Assembly (NCBI GenBank): GCA_023397675.1
Contig: JAEWTV010000112.1
Coordinates: forward strand, 100,573-164,572
Direction: 5' to 3'
DNA from: Bacillota bacterium
GTDB taxonomy: Bacteria; Bacillota; Clostridia; Acetivibrionales; JANLFN01
DNA: 64,000 nucleotides
The notes beneath the pieces are model-generated. The model was not told where the DNA came from. It saw nothing but the letters and a program-made list of their open reading frames with translations, and searched no databases. A program made the translations under genes and the position numbers. This document shows, piece after piece, positions 50,816 to 58,936 of this stretch (position 1 is the stretch's first letter; each line of letters starts with the position of its first letter).

Positions 50816-51543
50816 GCAATCACCTCCTGTGTAGCCAGTTTTACAAAAGCATCCTCAAATGTTTTCTCTCCTGATATTTCAATTAATTCTTTTGCTGTTC
50901 CTACAGCCTTTAACTCACCTGCTGCCATAACCCCTATTCTGTCAGCAAGAGCTTCTGCTTCCTCAAGGTAATGAGTAGTCAGAATAATAACAATCTTTCC
51001 TTTAAGTCCTTTGATAACTGACCACAATTCACGTCTGGCAAGTACATCAAGACCAAGTGTAGGTTCATCCATAAAAAGGATTTGGGGTTCGGATATAAGT
51101 GCCATTGCTATACTTAAACGTCTCTGCCAGCCACCCGAAAGTGTTTTTGCCTTCTGCTTTTCAACCTCTGAAAGACCCAAAGTAGTTATAATTTGATCAG
51201 CCTTTTGCCTAGCAGTTGCTTTATCACTTCCATAGACTCCAGCTATAAATTCAAGGTTTTCTCTGACTGTTAGTTTGGTTGCTACAGCAGTCTCCTGGGG
51301 TGAAACATTTATTTTTTCCTTTATAGCCTGTGGATTTTCAACGATACTATCATTAAGAAGAACTGCGTCGCCACTTGTAGGCTTGGTCAAACATGATAGC
51401 ATCTTAATGGTCGTAGTTTTACCGGCACCATTAACTCCGAGCAGAGCAAAAAGCTCACCTTCTTCAATTGATAAGTTTAAGTTTTTTACTGCTGTCTTAG
51501 TACCATACTTTTTTTCCAAATTTATAGTCTTAATGGCTGTCAT
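50812..51543 (-). CDS. ABC transporter ATP-binding protein
   Basis: A 243-residue ATPase with Walker A LLGVNGAGKTTTIKMLSCL, signature TLSGGWQRRLSIAMALI, Walker B QILFMDEPTLGLD and the H-loop VIILTTHYLEE. It matches the CcmA/DrrA-type exporter family. The start is the ATG at 51543, with GGGGG upstream; it overlaps the end of the AbrB-type regulator gene by 14 nt. It drives the ABC-2 permease encoded directly downstream. Confidence 0.92.
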   Translation of the reverse strand: MTAIKTINLEKKYGTKTAVKNLNLSIEEGELFALLGVNGAGKTTTIKMLSCLTKPTSGDAVLLNDSIVENPQAIKEKINVSPQETAVATKLTVRENLEFIAGVYGSDKATARQKADQIITTLGLSEVEKQKAKTLSGGWQRRLSIAMALISEPQILFMDEPTLGLDVLARRELWSVIKGLKGKIVIILTTHYLEEAEALADRIGVMAAGELKAVGTAKELIEISGEKTFEDAFVKLATQEVIA

Positions 51544-51763
51544 TTTTTTCACCCCCATTTTCATTGTTCATAAGTCCATGAAAAATTTTTTCCACTATTT
51601 CATTCCGGATAATTGCTATTCCCTGCTCTTCATCGCCTATCAGCAGTAAACTGTCACCCGGCTTAATATTAAAAATATCCCGAGCTTTCTTCGGAATAAC
51701 TATTTGGCCTTTTTCACCTACCTTAACCATTCCAAAAATATGCTTCCCTTTAGGTGCATCCAT
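51530..51763 (-). CDS. AbrB-type transcriptional regulator
   Basis: A 77-residue DNA-binding protein. The swapped-hairpin motif is plain: MVKVGEKGQIVIPKKARDIF followed by NIKPGDSLLLIGDEEQG. Members of the family dimerise and bind AT-rich promoters. GGAGG precedes the ATG at 51763. It is the first gene of an operon with the ABC ATPase and permease, and tandem GTATGAT..ATACC repeats in its promoter (51787-51823) suggest autoregulation. It probably senses or reports the exporter substrate. Confidence 0.9.
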   Translation of the reverse strand: MDAPKGKHIFGMVKVGEKGQIVIPKKARDIFNIKPGDSLLLIGDEEQGIAIIRNEIVEKIFHGLMNNENGGEKNDSH

Positions 51764-51786
51764 AATAAACCTCCGCAATTTTATAA

Positions 51787-51823
51787 GGTATGATAAGTTA
51801 TACCAGTATGATTTGTAATACCA
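51787..51823 (-). promoter_or_regulatory. Tandem operator-like repeats upstream of the AbrB-ABC operon
   Basis: Two adjacent 19-bp units, GGTATGATAAGTTATACCA and AGTATGATTTGTAATACCA, share 15 positions and are each imperfect palindromes (GGTAT..ATACC). They lie 24-60 nt before the first start codon. Confidence 0.5.
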
Positions 51824-51997
51824 ATTATACTGCTAATATAAAAATAAATCAATCTGTGCATATAAAAAGGATGCTTGGTCAATGAAATAATCGTGGCAAA
51901 TCCAATAAATAAAAACTTCTTGATTTATTGTAGCAAACATAAAATTCTCCTTTTCGGCAATTTTCTAAAAAATCCCCAATTAATTCCAATAATATTC

Positions 51998-52026
51998 TTG
52001 AATAATATACAAATGTATTGTATCTT
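51998..52026 (+). promoter_or_regulatory. Possible sigma-A-type promoter of the small secreted protein gene
   Basis: TTGAAT (51998-52003), 17-nt spacer, TATCTT (52021-52026). About 60 nt before the TTG start at 52086. Confidence 0.4.
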
Positions 52027-52085
52027 ATAAATATGTTTTTACTGGCTGTAATAAAAAGGATAATTTTATGAAAAGGGGTGTTTTC

Positions 52086-52517
52086 TTGAAACATTCGCGT
52101 GTTAAAAAATCCATTATAGCTATGATAATTGTCATAGCCGTAACGTTTATCTTTCCTTTTAGCTGTTTTGCAAGTAGTACCAGGTACATAAGTGATTATA
52201 CTGTTGTAAATCAGATTTATTATGCATATGATAAAAAAGATGGCCAGTTTATTGGTACCGTAAGTTACTTTGGCAATGGAGGAGACGACTGCCAAGTATC
52301 TAGACCTGCGGCTACTGACCATCCCGAATATTATTATGATATTAATGGGTATCATGGAACATTAAATAAGTTCAGTGGTACTTTTGTTGGTTCTTGGAGA
52401 ATTGATGATTATGAATATCTTCGGGATACACACTTTTATGGGTGGGAAACTGTTGATTGCTACGCTTATGTATATTCATATATAGGACATTATTACGGAT
52501 ATGTGACTAGTGATTAA
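52086..52517 (+). CDS. Small secreted hypothetical protein, 143 aa
   Basis: I do not recognise this protein. The most likely start is the TTG at 52086 (AGGGG 7 nt upstream); an ATG at 52068 contains the ribosome binding site inside the frame. Residues 7-26 form a signal peptide (KKSIIAMIIVIAVTFIFPFS) ending at CFAS. The mature 115 residues are rich in Tyr, Gly and Asp (YFGNGGDDCQVSRPAATDHP) and lack a repeat or transmembrane segment. It is a solitary gene after which the converging PHP gene ends about 100 bp away. Confidence 0.65.
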   Translation: MKHSRVKKSIIAMIIVIAVTFIFPFSCFASSTRYISDYTVVNQIYYAYDKKDGQFIGTVSYFGNGGDDCQVSRPAATDHPEYYYDINGYHGTLNKFSGTFVGSWRIDDYEYLRDTHFYGWETVDCYAYVYSYIGHYYGYVTSD

Positions 52518-52624
52518 ATAAAACTCATAAATATGTAATTAAGAGATTAAATATTACAGCCAGTATTAAAACATTCAGTTTTGAGTAGTTTTCTATAAAT
52601 AATAAGGGGTATTTTTCAACTTAT

Positions 52625-53533
52625 TTATAATATTAAGCCCCTGTTTTCCAATTGCTCTTGAATTTCAGACTCATCAATAATACACATGGTATCTCCAGGG
52701 CTAATTGCAGGTTTAGTTTTTCCATGGAAATCACTGCCGCAAGTTACAAACACACTGTACTCCCTACTCTTTTCAAAGAAGTATTTTGCAGTTGTGATAT
52801 TGTGGTAGCTACTGAATGCTTCAATACCATCAAGCCCTGCTTTAATAATGGGTTCTAACAATTCATTATGTTTTTGCAGGTTGATACCCGGGTGGGCTAG
52901 AACTGCTTTCCCGCAATTTTTATGAATAATCTCTATAATTTGTTCCAATGGCGGATAGTTCATTTTTACATAACAAGGCTTTCCCTGTGAATAATAGTCC
53001 CAAAAGAAATTCACATAAGGGTTATCACCCCTTGAACCATCTGAACGATAAGGACGCAATATAGGCTGATCCTTATATTCATGCTTATTTAATAAAACCT
53101 CCGCAAACATTTCTCCTGTCCAGTGTTCTTTCCAATAGTTATTTATAGACAAATTCACCATGTCATTTTCAGTAACGTGAAAACCCAATTCCTGTGTTGC
53201 CAGAAGCATTTGATATGAAGCCTTTATACTTTGTTCTTCAATATTCTTCTCAATTAAATAGAAATCAGCACTTTTGTAATCTATTCCATACCCTAATATA
53301 TGAAGATTCACATTTTGGAAAGTACAGTCGACTTCCACAGCCGGAATATATGTAATTCCCATCGATAATGCTGCACGTTCACCCTCCAAATTTGCACGTA
53401 CACAGTTGTGATCAGCAATTGCCATTATCCTGATACCTTGCTCTTTACATTTTCGTACTATTTCTATCGGCGAAAATTCACCATCGTCGCTGTAATAGCT
53501 GTGCATATGCAGATCAATGAATTTTTCTTTCAT
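52625..53533 (-). CDS. PHP-domain protein, second copy
   Basis: A 302-residue phosphoesterase. Metal ligands are in IDLHMHSYYSDDGEFSPIEI, MAIADHNCVRANLE, VEVDCTF, VLAHPGINLQKH and VTCGSDFHGKTKPA. The overall pattern is that of the PHP family, but the middle (residues 100-190, with NYWKEHWTGEMFAEVLL) differs from the RNase AM-like protein at 26464-27303. It overlaps the upstream MFS gene by 20 nt, so the two are one operon, under an AraC-type regulator transcribed in the opposite direction. The substrate is probably a small phosphorylated compound linked to the transporter. Confidence 0.85.
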   Translation of the reverse strand: MKEKFIDLHMHSYYSDDGEFSPIEIVRKCKEQGIRIMAIADHNCVRANLEGERAALSMGITYIPAVEVDCTFQNVNLHILGYGIDYKSADFYLIEKNIEEQSIKASYQMLLATQELGFHVTENDMVNLSINNYWKEHWTGEMFAEVLLNKHEYKDQPILRPYRSDGSRGDNPYVNFFWDYYSQGKPCYVKMNYPPLEQIIEIIHKNCGKAVLAHPGINLQKHNELLEPIIKAGLDGIEAFSSYHNITTAKYFFEKSREYSVFVTCGSDFHGKTKPAISPGDTMCIIDESEIQEQLENRGLIL

Positions 53534-54683
53534 GAATCTTATTCAACCTTTCTACCATTATAAACATCAGAATGGCAAAAATAATCAGATATACAGGGTA
53601 TAACCCAATGCTAATATTATCCGCAATAGTACCAAAAACCGGAGGCATAAAGGTAGTTCCCACGTAAGCACTTGCCATCTGCATTCCCATAATAGCCTGG
53701 GATTTATCCGCCCCAAAATTGTAGGGCGTTTCATGCAGCAAGCATGGAAAAACGGGTCCACATCCTGTCCCAATTAAAAGCAATCCGATCAGTACTGCCC
53801 AATTTCCTGCAGGTATTAGTAAAAACAATATTCCAAGTCCTATAATCCCCTGCCCTATACGTACCATTTTTTTGTCACCCAATTTATCAGTGACAAATCC
53901 ACAAATAAATCGTCCCACTGTAATTCCAAGATAAAACAACGCTGCCCATTTAGCTGCTACCTTTGCATCCATGCCTTTATTAAGTACCATATAACTGCTG
54001 GCCCAGAGTCCTGTACTAGCCTCAAGTGCGCAATAACAGAAAAAAGCTGTCAGTACTGACTTTGCACCAGGAAGCTTTATAGTTTCTTTTATACTCATGC
54101 TTACTGCTTCTCGATTATGTGTTCCATTCTCTTCACGTTTAGCTTTCCAAAGAGGTAATGCTGAGATAAGAATCGCAACAAGGGCAACCTGTATTATTCC
54201 AATTATCTGATATCCAGAAGTCCACTTCAGGCCATTTGTAAGGCACAATCCCATAATATACGGTCCCAATGTGGCACCAATTCCCCAAAAGCAGTGCAGC
54301 CAGCTCATGTGCCTTGATTTGTAATGCAGTGCAACAAAGTTGTTCAATGCCGCATCTACACTTCCGGCTCCCAATCCAAGCGGGATTCCCCACAGGCATA
54401 ACTGCCAGAAGGAATGTGAGAAAGAGATGCCTAATAATGCAACTGCTGTCATGGCTACACTGACAGTTGTCACTACTCCTGTTCCTAATTTTCGGATCAG
54501 CTTGTCACTAAACAGACTCGATATAATCGTTCCTCCGGAAATGATCATACTAATAATTCCCGAATAAGATACCGGCACATCCAGTCCGCCATACATGGAC
54601 GGCCACGCAGAGCCTAATATGGAATCCGGCAGACCTAAACTAATAAATGTTATATATATAACCACCAATAAAATGGATACCAT
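53514..54683 (-). CDS. Major facilitator superfamily transporter
   Basis: A 389-residue protein with 12 predicted transmembrane segments. N-terminal LVVIYITFISLGLPDSILGS followed by AWPSMYGGLDVPVSY is typical of the FucP/GntP-neighbour group; DKLIRKLGTGVVTT is the loop 2-3 motif. A conserved GLWASSYMVLNKG lies in the centre. AAGGAG precedes the ATG. It is followed by, and overlaps, the PHP-domain gene, and is divergent from the AraC regulator at 54826. A sugar or other small polar compound is the likely substrate; it cannot be named. Confidence 0.9.
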   Translation of the reverse strand: MVSILLVVIYITFISLGLPDSILGSAWPSMYGGLDVPVSYSGIISMIISGGTIISSLFSDKLIRKLGTGVVTTVSVAMTAVALLGISFSHSFWQLCLWGIPLGLGAGSVDAALNNFVALHYKSRHMSWLHCFWGIGATLGPYIMGLCLTNGLKWTSGYQIIGIIQVALVAILISALPLWKAKREENGTHNREAVSMSIKETIKLPGAKSVLTAFFCYCALEASTGLWASSYMVLNKGMDAKVAAKWAALFYLGITVGRFICGFVTDKLGDKKMVRIGQGIIGLGILFLLIPAGNWAVLIGLLLIGTGCGPVFPCLLHETPYNFGADKSQAIMGMQMASAYVGTTFMPPVFGTIADNISIGLYPVYLIIFAILMFIMVERLNKIHERKIH

Positions 54684-54825
54684 CTGTCTTTCTCCTTCGT
54701 TAACAATATGATATAATAATATTCCAGTTATTTATAAATAAATATCAAAATAGAACGTTCAATTTATAACAATCGTATATTTGTCAGCCGAATAGATTAT
54801 AAACACAATGTGAAAGGACATTCAT

Positions 54826-55722
54826 ATGAATGAAATCAAACTTTTAGAGGACAATTCAGAAATTGTATCTTACAACTTTCCATCATTTCCAGTTTACGCA
54901 AGAAAGTGCCGACTTTCTAATTATCCTAACATGACAGTTATCAGCCACTGGCACGCTGATTTGGAATTCATTGTGATACTTCAGGGAAGGATGTTATATA
55001 CCATTAATGGAAAGAGCCATCTGCTGGAAGAGGGGCAGAGCTTATTCGTCAACTCCAATCGATTACACTACGGACATTCTATAGAAGGGCAAGACTGCCA
55101 ATACTTATGCGTACTTTTTCACCCATCGCTTCTATATATCACAGATGATATAAAAGAATCATATGTAGAAGCTATTTGTCAGGGTACCTCTATTCCTTAT
55201 CTTATATTCAGTTCCTCTAATAAGTTGCAAAATGAAAACATCAATAAACTATTACAGATATATGAAACCAGTCAGGAAAAAGCCCTTGGATTTGAATTAG
55301 CAGTATTAAGTCATATTTATTCTCTTTGGCTTTCCATCTTTGAAAACATAAAAAATATAAAATCGAAAGAGGAACCAATATCAGAAAAAAGGAGCGAAAC
55401 ACTTTATTCCATGATCGGATATATTCAAAAGCATTATTCTGAGAAAATCATATTGAAAGATATTGCTGCAGCAGGCAGTGTATGCAGAAGCAGCTGCTGT
55501 GAGATTTTTTCAAGCTTTCTGCAAATGACGCCGATCCAATACCTGACTAATTACAGGCTTGAAAAGAGCATCGGATACTTGACCAATTCCAAGTTCTCTA
55601 TAACTGAAATTGCATTACTTTGTGGATTCAACAGTTCTAGTTATTTTACTGAGGTTTTTCACAGGGAATTTGGATGTACACCAACAGAATATATAATTAA
55701 ATTTAATCCTCTTGATAAATAA
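54826..55722 (+). CDS. AraC-family transcriptional regulator
   Basis: A 298-residue regulator. Residues 20-110 are a cupin-like ligand-binding domain (HWHADLEFIVILQGRMLYTI, HLLEEGQSLFVNSNRLHYGH). The C-terminal pair of helix-turn-helix motifs is clear: YSEKIILKDIAAAGSVCRSS followed by CCEIFSSFLQMTPIQYLTNY, and TNSKFSITEIALLCGFNSSS followed by YFTEVFHREFGCTPTEYI. It is transcribed divergently from the MFS-PHP pair, 142 bp away, and most likely controls it. AAAGGA precedes the ATG. A bidirectional terminator with rpsI follows. Confidence 0.93.
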   Translation: MNEIKLLEDNSEIVSYNFPSFPVYARKCRLSNYPNMTVISHWHADLEFIVILQGRMLYTINGKSHLLEEGQSLFVNSNRLHYGHSIEGQDCQYLCVLFHPSLLYITDDIKESYVEAICQGTSIPYLIFSSSNKLQNENINKLLQIYETSQEKALGFELAVLSHIYSLWLSIFENIKNIKSKEEPISEKRSETLYSMIGYIQKHYSEKIILKDIAAAGSVCRSSCCEIFSSFLQMTPIQYLTNYRLEKSIGYLTNSKFSITEIALLCGFNSSSYFTEVFHREFGCTPTEYIIKFNPLDK

Positions 55723-55726
55723 TTAG

Positions 55727-55762
55727 AAAAAAATCCCCAAAACATAAGCGTTTCGGGGATTC
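55727..55762. terminator. Bidirectional terminator between the AraC gene and rpsI
   Basis: AATCCCCAAAA / TTTCGGGGATT with T/A runs on both sides; it ends the AraC gene (+) and the rplM-rpsI operon (-). Confidence 0.85.
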
Positions 55763-55777
55763 TGTATTTTGCACAAA

Positions 55778-56170
55778 TTATCTCTTTGAAAACTGTGGTG
55801 CTCTTCTTGCTTTTTTGAGACCGTATTTCTTTCTTTCCTTCATTCTTGGGTCTCTTGTAAGGAATCCAGCCTTTTTCAAAGCTGCTCTGAATTCATCATC
55901 AGCCTTTAACAGGGCTCTTGAAATACCATGTCTGATAGCTCCTGCCTGACCTGTGAATCCACCGCCCTGAACCTTACACAATACATCAAACTTACCTTCT
56001 GTATTTGTAAGAACCAATGGCTGTTTAACAATAACCTTTAAAGTCGCAAGTCCAAAGTATTCATCAATGCTTCTATCGTTGATCAAAAGCTTTCCTTCGC
56101 CAGGAACAAGCCTTACTCTTGCTATTGATTTCTTTCTTCTTCCAGTTCCGTAGTACTGAACCTTAGCCAT
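55778..56170 (-). CDS. rpsI: 30S ribosomal protein S9
   Basis: A 130-residue ribosomal protein with the canonical start MAKVQYYGTGRRKKSIARVR, the internal GGGFTGQAGAIRHGISRALL and the end KKARRAPQFSKR, whose C-terminal Lys-Arg tail reaches the P-site. It follows rplM by 25 nt, as in most bacteria. The terminator downstream closes the operon. Confidence 0.98.
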   Translation of the reverse strand: MAKVQYYGTGRRKKSIARVRLVPGEGKLLINDRSIDEYFGLATLKVIVKQPLVLTNTEGKFDVLCKVQGGGFTGQAGAIRHGISRALLKADDEFRAALKKAGFLTRDPRMKERKKYGLKKARRAPQFSKR

Positions 56171-56195
56171 AAATGTCGTCTCCTCCTCTCAATCC

Positions 56196-56624
56196 CTAGA
56201 TTTCCAATTTCTCGGGCTGTTGTGCCTGGTGCTCATGTTCGCTGCCCTTGTATACTTTGAGCTTTCTGTACATTTGCCTTCCCAGACTGTTCTTCGGGAG
56301 CATACCCTTTACAGCCAGTTCTATTGCCTTTTCAGGCCTTGTTTCCATAAGATGCTTATACTGAATTTCCTTCATTCCTCCCGGATAGAGTGAATGATGT
56401 CTGTAATATTTCTGCTCAAGCTTTTTACCAGTTAAAACAACCTTCTCAGCATTGATTACTATTACATGATCACCTGTATCTACGTGAGGAGTATATTCAG
56501 GTTTGTTCTTACCTCTAAGTATGCTTGCTACTTGACTTGCAAGTCTTCCCAAAGGCTTACCCTCTGCATCCACAACATACCATTTTCTTTTAACTTCTTC
56601 GGCTTTAGCCATAAAAGTTTTCAT
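56196..56624 (-). CDS. rplM: 50S ribosomal protein L13
   Basis: A 142-residue ribosomal protein. The start is the ATG at 56624 (MKTFMAKAEEVKRKWYVVDA), 10 nt after AAGGAGG; an ATG 9 nt earlier is too close to that site. The body shows the family segments LGRLASQVASILRGKNKPEY, HVDTGDHVIVINAEKV, and GMLPKNSLGRQMYRKLKVYK. It leads the rplM-rpsI operon, with a strong promoter about 200 nt upstream and a hairpin in the leader. Confidence 0.98.
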   Translation of the reverse strand: MKTFMAKAEEVKRKWYVVDAEGKPLGRLASQVASILRGKNKPEYTPHVDTGDHVIVINAEKVVLTGKKLEQKYYRHHSLYPGGMKEIQYKHLMETRPEKAIELAVKGMLPKNSLGRQMYRKLKVYKGSEHEHQAQQPEKLEI

Positions 56625-56958
56625 GTGGAACATTCCTCCTTAAAACCAATTGTGTTTATTACATAAATTTTTCATAAATCCGTGAACCCGAACTGTTATA
56701 ACTTATTTTAAAGCATTAAGAAGCTTTCAGAGCTGAAGTATTACCGGTACTTCAATCCATTCAAGTATCTTAAAAAGCTATATGTCTATAAAATCTATAA
56801 CACATCAAGGTTTTGACACTTTAATATTTTAATATAGGCATAAGGTGTGTGTCAAGTATATTTTGCTTTAAATTTAATTTATCTTCTATTATCTCTCTAT
56901 ATATCGTTAATTATTACAATATCTCGCTAATAATCGTGCGTGATATCACTTTTTTACA
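56625..56958 (-). other. rplM leader and upstream region
   Basis: 334 bases without a gene. Contains the promoter listed next and, further towards rplM, an inverted repeat GAAGTA CCGGTAA TACTTC (about 56733-56751) that could be part of an autoregulatory ribosomal-protein leader. No other structure was recognised. Confidence 0.5.
56826..56855 (-). promoter_or_regulatory. Sigma-A-type promoter of rplM-rpsI
   Basis: TTGACA (56855-56850), 18-nt spacer, TAAAAT (56831-56826), on the minus strand. Confidence 0.65.
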
Positions 56959-57693
56959 TCAATAATATACCTCAACAAGGTACAGCCCTTGAGCAGGTGC
57001 AGTCAAGCCTGCTTTGCGTCTGTCCTTTGCCTCAATAATAAGAGGCATGTCCTCTACATCAAGCTTTCCCGAACCAATCTGAACCAAGGTTCCGACTATG
57101 ATACGCACCATATTATATAAGAATCCATCGCCTTGTATTTCGAATTCCAGCAAATCTTCTGCCCGCTTCAGGGATACTGCATTTATTGTTCTTTCAGAAG
57201 TTTTTACTGTACTTCCGCTAGCTCTGAAGGATATGAAATCATGCTTTCCCAATAAGTACTGTGCCGCTTTAAGCATTTTTTCCTCATCAAGCCTTATTGG
57301 AACATGCATTGCACGTTTTCTTAAAAGAGCCGATGGCTGGCGTGAATTATATATCAGGTACCTGTATTTTTTCCCTTTTGACTTAAACCGGGCATGGAAA
57401 TCCATATCCACCTCTTCCGAGTGTTTGATGGATACATCGTCAGGAAGTATGCTATTTAAGGCAAAAGAAAACTTATCAGGTGGTATTGATGATTCTGTAA
57501 AGAAATTGGCAACCTGTCCCAACGCATGAACACCCGTATCTGTTCTACTGGACCCATTAAGGCTGCATTGTTCACCAGTAAGCTTATTAATAGCCTTCTC
57601 GACAACATCCTGAACTGTCAGCGCATTCTCCTGGCTTTGCCAACCGTGATAGTTGGTTCCGTCATATTCTATTGTAAGCTTGATATTCCTCAT
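56959..57693 (-). CDS. truA: tRNA pseudouridine synthase A (canonical)
   Basis: A 244-residue enzyme that makes pseudouridine at positions 38-40 of tRNAs. Motifs: IEYDGTNYHGWQSQ, the catalytic SSRTDTGVHALGQVANF (Arg50, Asp52), FHARFKSKGKKYRYLIY and GDGFLYNMVRIIVGTLVQIG. It lies in its usual place downstream of ecfT, but here a ROK kinase gene and a 280-bp repeat-rich stretch intervene. The second TruA-like protein (15386-16123) has a changed catalytic loop. Confidence 0.97.
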   Translation of the reverse strand: MRNIKLTIEYDGTNYHGWQSQENALTVQDVVEKAINKLTGEQCSLNGSSRTDTGVHALGQVANFFTESSIPPDKFSFALNSILPDDVSIKHSEEVDMDFHARFKSKGKKYRYLIYNSRQPSALLRKRAMHVPIRLDEEKMLKAAQYLLGKHDFISFRASGSTVKTSERTINAVSLKRAEDLLEFEIQGDGFLYNMVRIIVGTLVQIGSGKLDVEDMPLIIEAKDRRKAGLTAPAQGLYLVEVYY

Positions 57694-57749
57694 ACTTTAA
57701 TCTCATAACCGACAGGAAAGCCGGGTTTCCCCGGCCCCTATCATCATTC

Positions 57750-57968
57750 ATTCTCAATTCGTTTTTCCCTTGCTCTTAACTGTAGCTTTTGAATTGATTC
57801 TTGCCTTTCCCTAACATTCTCAATTCTCAATTTTCAATTCTCAATTGCCTTTTACTCTTATCTTTTAACTGTACACTGTACATTGTAAATTGTACACTTT
57901 TTTAACTATCCTCTTGTCATCTCGAACTTGAACTTTAATTCTCAATTTTCAATTCTCAATTCTCAATT
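57750..57968. repeat. Patch of AATTCTCAATT-type repeats with one TGTACA-family repeat
   Basis: Runs such as CATTCTCAATTCTCAATTTT (57814-57833) and CAATTTTCAATTCTCAATTC (57939-57958) are separated by the unit TGTACATTGTAAATTGTACA (57877-57896). The second unit is the same family as the repeats flanking the four-helix-bundle gene near 25 kb, but no such gene is present here. The patch lies between truA and the ROK kinase. Confidence 0.8.
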
Positions 57969-57972
57969 GAAT

Positions 57973-58923
57973 CTATACCTTCCCCAACATCGCTGCGCCT
58001 ACTATTCCTGCGTCATTTCCCATCTGTGCAGTTGCAAGCCTTGTCTTTGGTTCACCTTTGAAGTAAACTTCCTTATAAATAATATCTCTCAGAGGTTTGA
58101 GCAGGTATTCGCCTTCCTTGCTAATTCCACCGCCTATGACAATCACCTCAGGTGAAAAAGTATTTATAAGATTTATTAATCCAGTTGCAATATACATAAT
58201 ATACTGGTCAACAATCTTTTGACCGGTTGCATCACCCGCTTTTGCAGCATCAAACGCAACCTTTGCATCAACCTTTGACAAGTCGCCGCCAATAAGCTTG
58301 TGAATCATTGAGTTGGGGTCTTCAGCTATGGCACGTTTGGTCTGCCTTATCAATGCAGTTGCAGAAGCATACGCTTCATAGCAGCCTTTACGTCCACAGG
58401 TGCACTGTTCTCCGTCCATCATAATAACCGAGTGTCCAAGCTCGGATCCGGAAAAATTAAAACCGCTGTATATCTTACCGTCAATAACAACTCCGCCTCC
58501 AAGGCCTGTACCAAGTGTAACCGTTATTGAATGCTTAACTCCCTTTGCTGCACCTGCAACAGCTTCAGCAAGCCCTGCACAGTTGGCATCGTTATCTATA
58601 AACACTGGAAGGTCAATATACTTTTGTACTTCGTCTCTCACCGGTGTATTATCAAAATTAAGATTACATGCATATACAATTAGACCTTTTTCACTGTTAG
58701 GAACTCCAGGGCTTCCTATACCTATGCTCTTAACGTCGGAAACTTCCATTCCGCAGTCCTTTATTACTTTAAGAACAAGCATGGACATGTCTTTTATAAC
58801 TTCTTCTGCCGGCCTTTCCCTTAAGGTAGGAACACTGTCCTTACGAATTATCTTACCGTTTTCATCTACCAGACCTACTGCAATGTTAGTTCCACCCAAA
58901 TCAATACCAATATAGTATTCCAT
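57973..58923 (-). CDS. ROK-family sugar kinase (glucokinase)
   Basis: A 316-residue cytosolic kinase. The ATP-binding start GIDLGGTNIAVGLVDENGKI, the sugar-binding VFIDNDANCAGLAEAVAG and TVTLGTGLGGGVVIDGKIYS, and the zinc site GEQCTCGRKGCYEAYAS are all present. The family phosphorylates glucose or related hexoses with ATP. AAAGGGG precedes the ATG. The gene is inserted between ecfT and truA in an otherwise conserved ribosomal/ECF run, so it may be co-transcribed with the transporter or belong to an independent unit. Confidence 0.92.
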   Translation of the reverse strand: MEYYIGIDLGGTNIAVGLVDENGKIIRKDSVPTLRERPAEEVIKDMSMLVLKVIKDCGMEVSDVKSIGIGSPGVPNSEKGLIVYACNLNFDNTPVRDEVQKYIDLPVFIDNDANCAGLAEAVAGAAKGVKHSITVTLGTGLGGGVVIDGKIYSGFNFSGSELGHSVIMMDGEQCTCGRKGCYEAYASATALIRQTKRAIAEDPNSMIHKLIGGDLSKVDAKVAFDAAKAGDATGQKIVDQYIMYIATGLINLINTFSPEVIVIGGGISKEGEYLLKPLRDIIYKEVYFKGEPKTRLATAQMGNDAGIVGAAMLGKV

Positions 58924-58936
58924 GTTTTTCTCCCCT

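Noticed and set aside
51879..52355. 158-codon open frame on the minus strand opposite the small secreted protein
   Set aside because: No ribosome binding site and low-complexity hydrophobic translation; the plus-strand gene has a signal peptide and a good start.
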